DNA of 9,527 nucleotides from Bacillota bacterium (GTDB taxonomy: Bacteria; Bacillota_C; Negativicutes; CTSoil-072), in assembly GCA_017861495.1 (NCBI GenBank), contig JAGFXW010000069.1:1-9527 (forward strand), in the 5' to 3' direction. The notes below the pieces were generated by a model. It worked only from the letters and a program-made list of their open reading frames with translations. It was not told where the DNA came from and searched no databases. Both the position numbers and the translations under genes were made by a program. The first letter of the stretch is position 1; each line of letters opens with the position of its first letter. Positions 6,747 through 9,527 of this stretch are shown in pieces.

Positions 6747-7024
6747 CAAATCCTCCTGTCGTCACAGTTGTTCTCAGTTTTCGAGCTGAATGATGGCACC
6801 CCTTTGCTCCATTGCCATTACAGCAACTTCTTAACTACTACGGACGCCTCCGCCCCTACATTGCGCTTTGCTATTTCGACCTCGTCTTTCGGTGACTTGT
6901 ATCTTTTCACTTATCATCGTCATGCAGGTTCCTGTGTTTCGCACCAGAGCCCAATATGCGCTCGTGCCGCCTTAATACCGTTTGCCAAGCAGTCAGCTAT
7001 TTCAGGATTTCTACTGCTCTTATC

Positions 7025-7047
7025 CCCGCCTAGTGGTGAACAGCGGG
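7025..7047 (-). ncRNA. EBS1 loop of the nested intron
   Basis: On the minus strand CCCGC and GCGGG form a 5-bp stem enclosing a loop that contains CACCAC (7038-7033). This is the exact complement of GTGGTG (7268-7263), the last six bases of the host sequence before the intron starts at 7262. This is the expected EBS1-IBS1 pairing of domain I that specifies the target site. Confidence 0.7.
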
Positions 7048-7262
7048 TTTTGACAAAGTTTCACGCTATCGATACTTCTTCAGCGGTTCACTTTCGTTCA
7101 CCTTCGCATATCCTACATGATTGCTTTAATACAACCTTTTTCCCTAGATGCTAACTACCGCAACTCTTTATTGCAGCAGCTTAGGGTTGTTTGATGGGTC
7201 TGCCTGATTCAGTCCCCACCGAGGGGCCTTCCCTCATCTCTGATGCGCCTTTCACAGCACAC

Positions 7263-7299
7263 CACCACCGTGAGTACCGTTCGGTACACGGCGGTTCAA
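7263..7299 (-). ncRNA. Domain V of the host IIC intron
   Basis: The minus strand reads TTGAACCGCCGTGTACC, then GAACGGTACTCACGGTGGTG. CCGCCGTG pairs with CACGGTGG (one G-U), the standard IIC domain V. It directly follows the maturase pseudogene's TAA. The nested intron starts at the very next base (7262). Confidence 0.88.
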
Positions 7300-7303
7300 T
7301 AAC

Positions 7304-8696
7304 TTAACGTAAATGAAATACCTCGTATTTCTTCGCTATGTTCATATAGCCTTGGGATTCGAGGTATTTGTCTGTTAGCGTCCTCTTAAGAATCGGGCTC
7401 CCGGCTACGCACCAATATCCCAATCTTGTATTGGCATATTCCCACGCTTTGCCTTTATCCAATCCTAATTTCTGCAGGTTCGCAAACTTTGCCGATATTT
7501 TCTTCTACTGTTTCCATAGATACATCCTCAATCTTCGTCTTATCCACTGACTCAAATTTAGGCAAATTTTGCATTTTACTCCGCATGTCCGCCATGGAGA
7601 AATAACCCAGCCATCCGGTTGTGTATCTTCTTAATTCCATCAAAATGGCCTCTATTGACCGACCGCAGCTGCGCCCAGTTATTTCTTTGACCTTCTGCTT
7701 GAATCGCTTCAATACCTTGCCATGTGGTCGGATTCCTATCTTTCTCGGCGTCTTATGCAACGAAAATCCTAGAAACTTCTCGCGTAATGGACTGCCTACT
7801 TTGCTTTTCTTACGGTTTACCTTTAATTTCAGTTTTCCTTCAAGAAAGTTTACACAACTCTCCATTACACGTTTTGCTGCTCGCGGTGTTCTTACGTAGA
7901 TATTGCTATCATCGGCGTATCTTACAAACTTATGTCCGCGGCTTTCAAGTAGTTTGTCAAATTTCGTCAGATAGCTATTGGATAATAACGGCGACAGATT
8001 GCCTCCCTGCGGGGTTCCCGCTGAGGTCGGACTCACTCTGCCACCTTCCATGACGCCGCTCTTTAAGTATTTTCAGATGAGTGTGATTACACGCTCATCT
8101 TGTATTTCTTCTCGGAGCATGTTAATGAGAATGTCATGGTTTACCGTATCGAAATACCGCGCTAGGTCAAGGTCTACAATTTTCGTGTAGCCTTCTTCAT
8201 AATAGGCTTCTGCCTGCTTTATGGCCTGATGCGCGTTTCTTCTCGGTCGAAAGCCATAGCTGTTCTCGGAAAATATCTTTTCAAAGATGGTCTGGAGCAC
8301 CTGCGCTATGGCCTGCTGTACCAGCCTGTCCAGCACTGTTGGTATTCCCAGCTTTCTTTTGCCGCCATCAGGTTTTGGAATTTCTACCCGTCTTACCGGT
8401 TGCGGCTTGTATTTTCCGATTTTCAGAGCTTCAAGGAATTCACCTTTGTGCTCTTTCAGCCAGTCTTTCATTTCACCAACCTGCATTCCATCTATTCCGG
8501 CGGCACCTTTCTTACGCAACACACGGAAATAGGCTTCATTCAGATTGTCACGGTCTAAAATTTGTTCTAACAATTCTACGCGGTTTCTTGTTGCAGGTTC
8601 CAGCGCCGCCATGCTCCGCGCTCCCTTGCTACTCTTTGCTTCCAGCATATCCTTACAGGGGCAGCCCATTTTATTGGTTTTCTGCTCTCTTAACAT
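7304..8696 (-). pseudogene. ltrA: Group IIC intron maturase, inactivated by three lesions
   Basis: Starting at the ATG at 8696 (AAGGAAGG upstream), the frame reads as a class C maturase: LLEQILDRDNLNEAYFRVLR, GAAGIDGMQV, RRVEIPKPDGGKRKLGIPTV, SENSYGFRPRRNAHQAI, DLDLARYFDTVNHDIL. A TGA at 8073-8075 interrupts ERVITLI-x-KYLKSGV where an Arg codon (CGA) is expected. The same frame resumes with GTPQGGNLSPLL, the catalytic YADD and the thumb (YTTGWLGYFSMADM). A 10-nt insertion (7553-7562, a partial duplication of AATTTG) then shifts the frame. In the restored frame WIRRRLRMYLWKQ is followed by a TAG (7505-7507) where Trp is expected. It then runs on as KGKAWEYANTRLGYWCVAGS to a final TAA at 7304-7306. 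Full length would have been about 460 residues. Three independent lesions make this a clear pseudogene. Confidence 0.93.
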
Positions 8697-9138
8697 GACT
8701 TCACCTTCCTTTGCTCAGAAACTCAATTATTGTTCGGTCCTTCCCGAAAATAAATTTTCGGTACTATGACCTCGGCTGACTTCTCACGATAAATCTTGTT
8801 TCAACCATGCTTCAAAATCATTTCCACATGTCCGTGAGACCTCCCCGGGTAAAAACGCAGTCTTTCTCTCCATCTATCTGCCACATTTACAGGATTGGCC
8901 TCGAATAGTTTAGGGCTTCAGTTTGGATCGCAACCTTACCCGGCTTCTTCCTGCCTTGTATGTGGTTTCTGTTCGTCAGACCAGAGATTTACCGCCGGCT
9001 TCCTTCAGATTGTGCGCACGTTAACGCTTCAAATGAATTTCATAAGAAATATACGCTCCTACGATGCGTATTGAAGCTTGAATTAGTTGAACTCTAGTCA
9101 ATGGTCCCAGGAAGGCTGCTGCGAGTGATTCGTAGTAT

Positions 9139-9187
9139 CTGCCGGTATGGTAGGTATGAGTCTGATCTATCATAAGTAGGCCGGCAG
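9139..9187 (+). ncRNA. EBS1-bearing hairpin of the third intron
   Basis: CTGCCGG (9139-9145) pairs with CCGGCAG (9181-9187). The loop holds AGTCTGA (9159-9165), which can pair with TCAGATT (9005-9011), the last seven bases of the 5' exon, with one G-U pair. This is the layout expected of EBS1-IBS1 and supports the boundary at 9011/9012. Confidence 0.6.
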
Positions 9188-9397
9188 ACATAACTGACAT
9201 CGTCAGCAAAACGGCGAATGGAGCACCTAAATACGGGATACACACCATTTTAACCCGCGAAACGTGACTTGCCTAAGTGCAGGTACCACCGCATATGGCA
9301 GAGAGACTCAACAGTAGCCAAATGGTCAGTTGTAATGACTTACACACGGTGAACAGAGTCAGTTCCTGATTTCTTATTTCAAAAGGAGTCGATTCGA

Positions 9398-9527
9398 ATG
9401 AATCAAACCAGACTACTTAAGAAACTAGAAGGCTTTCGTAAACGCAACAGCGCCAACCCAGATTTCATCAATAAAGACGTCTACAGATTGCTTTACGATG
9501 AAAATATTTATATCATCGCCTACAATG
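9398..9527 (+). CDS. Group II intron maturase, N-terminal fragment (runs off the window)
   Basis: An ATG at 9398, preceded by AAGGAG (9383-9388), opens a frame of 43 codons to the window edge. It reads RLLKKLEGFRKRNSANPD, then FINKDVYRLLYDENIYIIAYN. This is the characteristic opening of larger chloroplast-like/class B group II maturases (LxxLxxRxxxNPxFxNxxLYRLLYxxxxYxxAY). The full protein should be about 550-620 residues, with RT, maturase and often an HNH domain, but none of that is visible here. It lies in domain IV of the intron starting at 9012. Whether it is intact cannot be judged. Confidence 0.75.
   Translation, partial: MNQTRLLKKLEGFRKRNSANPDFINKDVYRLLYDENIYIIAYN

Larger units (their letters stand above)
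5418..7262 (-). mobile_element. Complete group II intron (RmInt1-like, class D type) nested in the host intron
   Basis: A 1,845-nt intron read from 7262 down to 5418. The 5' end is GTGTG (7262-7258), fitting the group II GUGYG start. Domains I-III lie between 7262 and about 6757, and the maturase gene occupies domain IV (5499-6746). A 34-nt domain V follows at 5458-5491, then a GCCCACAGG/CCTGTGGGC domain VI stem and the 3' end CTACTCGAC at 5418. Boundaries are exact because deletion of this stretch restores the uninterrupted IIC host sequence. An EBS1 loop matching the six bases before the insertion point is present at 7033-7038. All parts needed for splicing and retrohoming appear intact. 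Class D assignment rests on similarity of the maturase to RmInt1 as I recall it. Confidence 0.88.
7263..9011 (-). mobile_element. Host group IIC intron, main body (5' end outside the window, interrupted twice)
   Basis: Read from 9011 downwards. The stretch opens AATCTGAAGGAAGC and later contains AAAGACTGCG, TTACCCGGGGAGGTCT (8853-8838 region) and GAAGTCAGC with GTCATAGTACC. These are conserved domain I-III pieces of Oceanobacillus/Bacillus-type IIC introns as I recall them. The maturase pseudogene (7304-8696) occupies domain IV and domain V follows at 7263-7299. Domain VI is displaced to 5375-5417. The first stretch of domain I, probably some 100-150 nt, is missing on this side because another intron begins at 9012; it should lie beyond the right edge. 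This element is the oldest layer of the nest. Confidence 0.85.
9012..9527 (+). mobile_element. Third group II intron, 5' part, inserted antisense into the host intron (runs off the window)
   Basis: The plus strand changes character at 9012, where conserved host domain I sequence ends and GTGCGCACG begins, fitting the GUGYG start of a group II intron. About 385 nt of structured, gene-free sequence follow, then a maturase start at 9398. A 7-bp stem (9139-9145 with 9181-9187) encloses a candidate EBS1 matching the seven bases before the intron. The encoded protein start resembles chloroplast-like/class B maturases. Domains IV (rest) to VI lie beyond the window. Confidence 0.82.

Noticed and set aside
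6768..7154. Plus-strand frame of 128 codons
   Set aside because: It is antisense to domains I-III of the nested intron, with no ribosome site or recognisable motif. Structured intron RNA often leaves such open frames.
8073..8075. TGA read as selenocysteine or other recoding
   Set aside because: The position calls for Arg in related maturases, there is no adjacent SECIS-like hairpin evident, and two further lesions show the gene is simply decaying.
5499..8696. Retron or diversity-generating retroelement reading of the reverse transcriptases
   Set aside because: Both RTs have maturase thumb regions and sit in domain IV before group II domain V hairpins. No msr/msd, template repeat or variable repeat is seen.
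9021..9248. Minus-strand 75-residue hydrophobic frame, looking like a small membrane protein
   Set aside because: It is antisense to domain I of the third intron, has no convincing ribosome site, and the plus-strand structure (EBS1 hairpin) explains the sequence better.

Overview
The window reads as part of a low-to-moderate GC, anaerobic, amino-acid-fermenting Bacillota chromosome, probably a clostridial or Negativicutes-type organism. The basis is a two-subunit indolepyruvate:ferredoxin oxidoreductase, sigma-54 promoters paired with a TyrR-like enhancer-binding activator, strong GGAGG ribosome sites and a heavy load of group II introns. The species cannot be fixed from the sequence alone.

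Left half (1-5375): an aromatic amino acid catabolism locus. A truncated APC-family amino acid permease (minus strand, 1-379) lies downstream of a decayed short gene (589-758, minus) and a good -24/-12 promoter (814-830, minus). Divergently, 1057-2688 (plus) encodes an ACT-PAS-AAA+-HTH activator of the TyrR type. After it come a worn fragment of an IS256-type transposase, a strong hairpin terminator with ten T's, and a near-perfect -24/-12 promoter (2971-2987) that drives iorA and iorB. The simplest reading is that the activator senses an aromatic amino acid or related ligand. It would then switch on, through sigma-54 polymerase, uptake on the minus strand and oxidative decarboxylation of aryl-pyruvates to aryl-acetyl-CoA plus reduced ferredoxin on the plus strand.

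Right half (5375-9527): a nest of three different group II introns. The host element is a group IIC intron on the minus strand whose 3' end falls on the last base of the iorB stop codon. Its maturase gene (7304-8696) is dead, with two nonsense codons and a 10-nt insertion. Between its domains V and VI sits a complete second intron (5418-7262, minus), resembling the RmInt1/class D type, with an intact 415-aa maturase. Removing that intron exactly restores the domain V to VI junction of the host. A third intron, apparently chloroplast-like/class B, starts at 9012 on the opposite strand inside domain I of the host and runs off the window with the first 43 codons of its maturase. For both inner introns a plausible EBS1 loop complementary to the bases just before the intron can be read directly. 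Because the third intron is antisense to the host, it cannot splice out of the host transcript, so the host intron is probably trapped, while the second intron looks competent.
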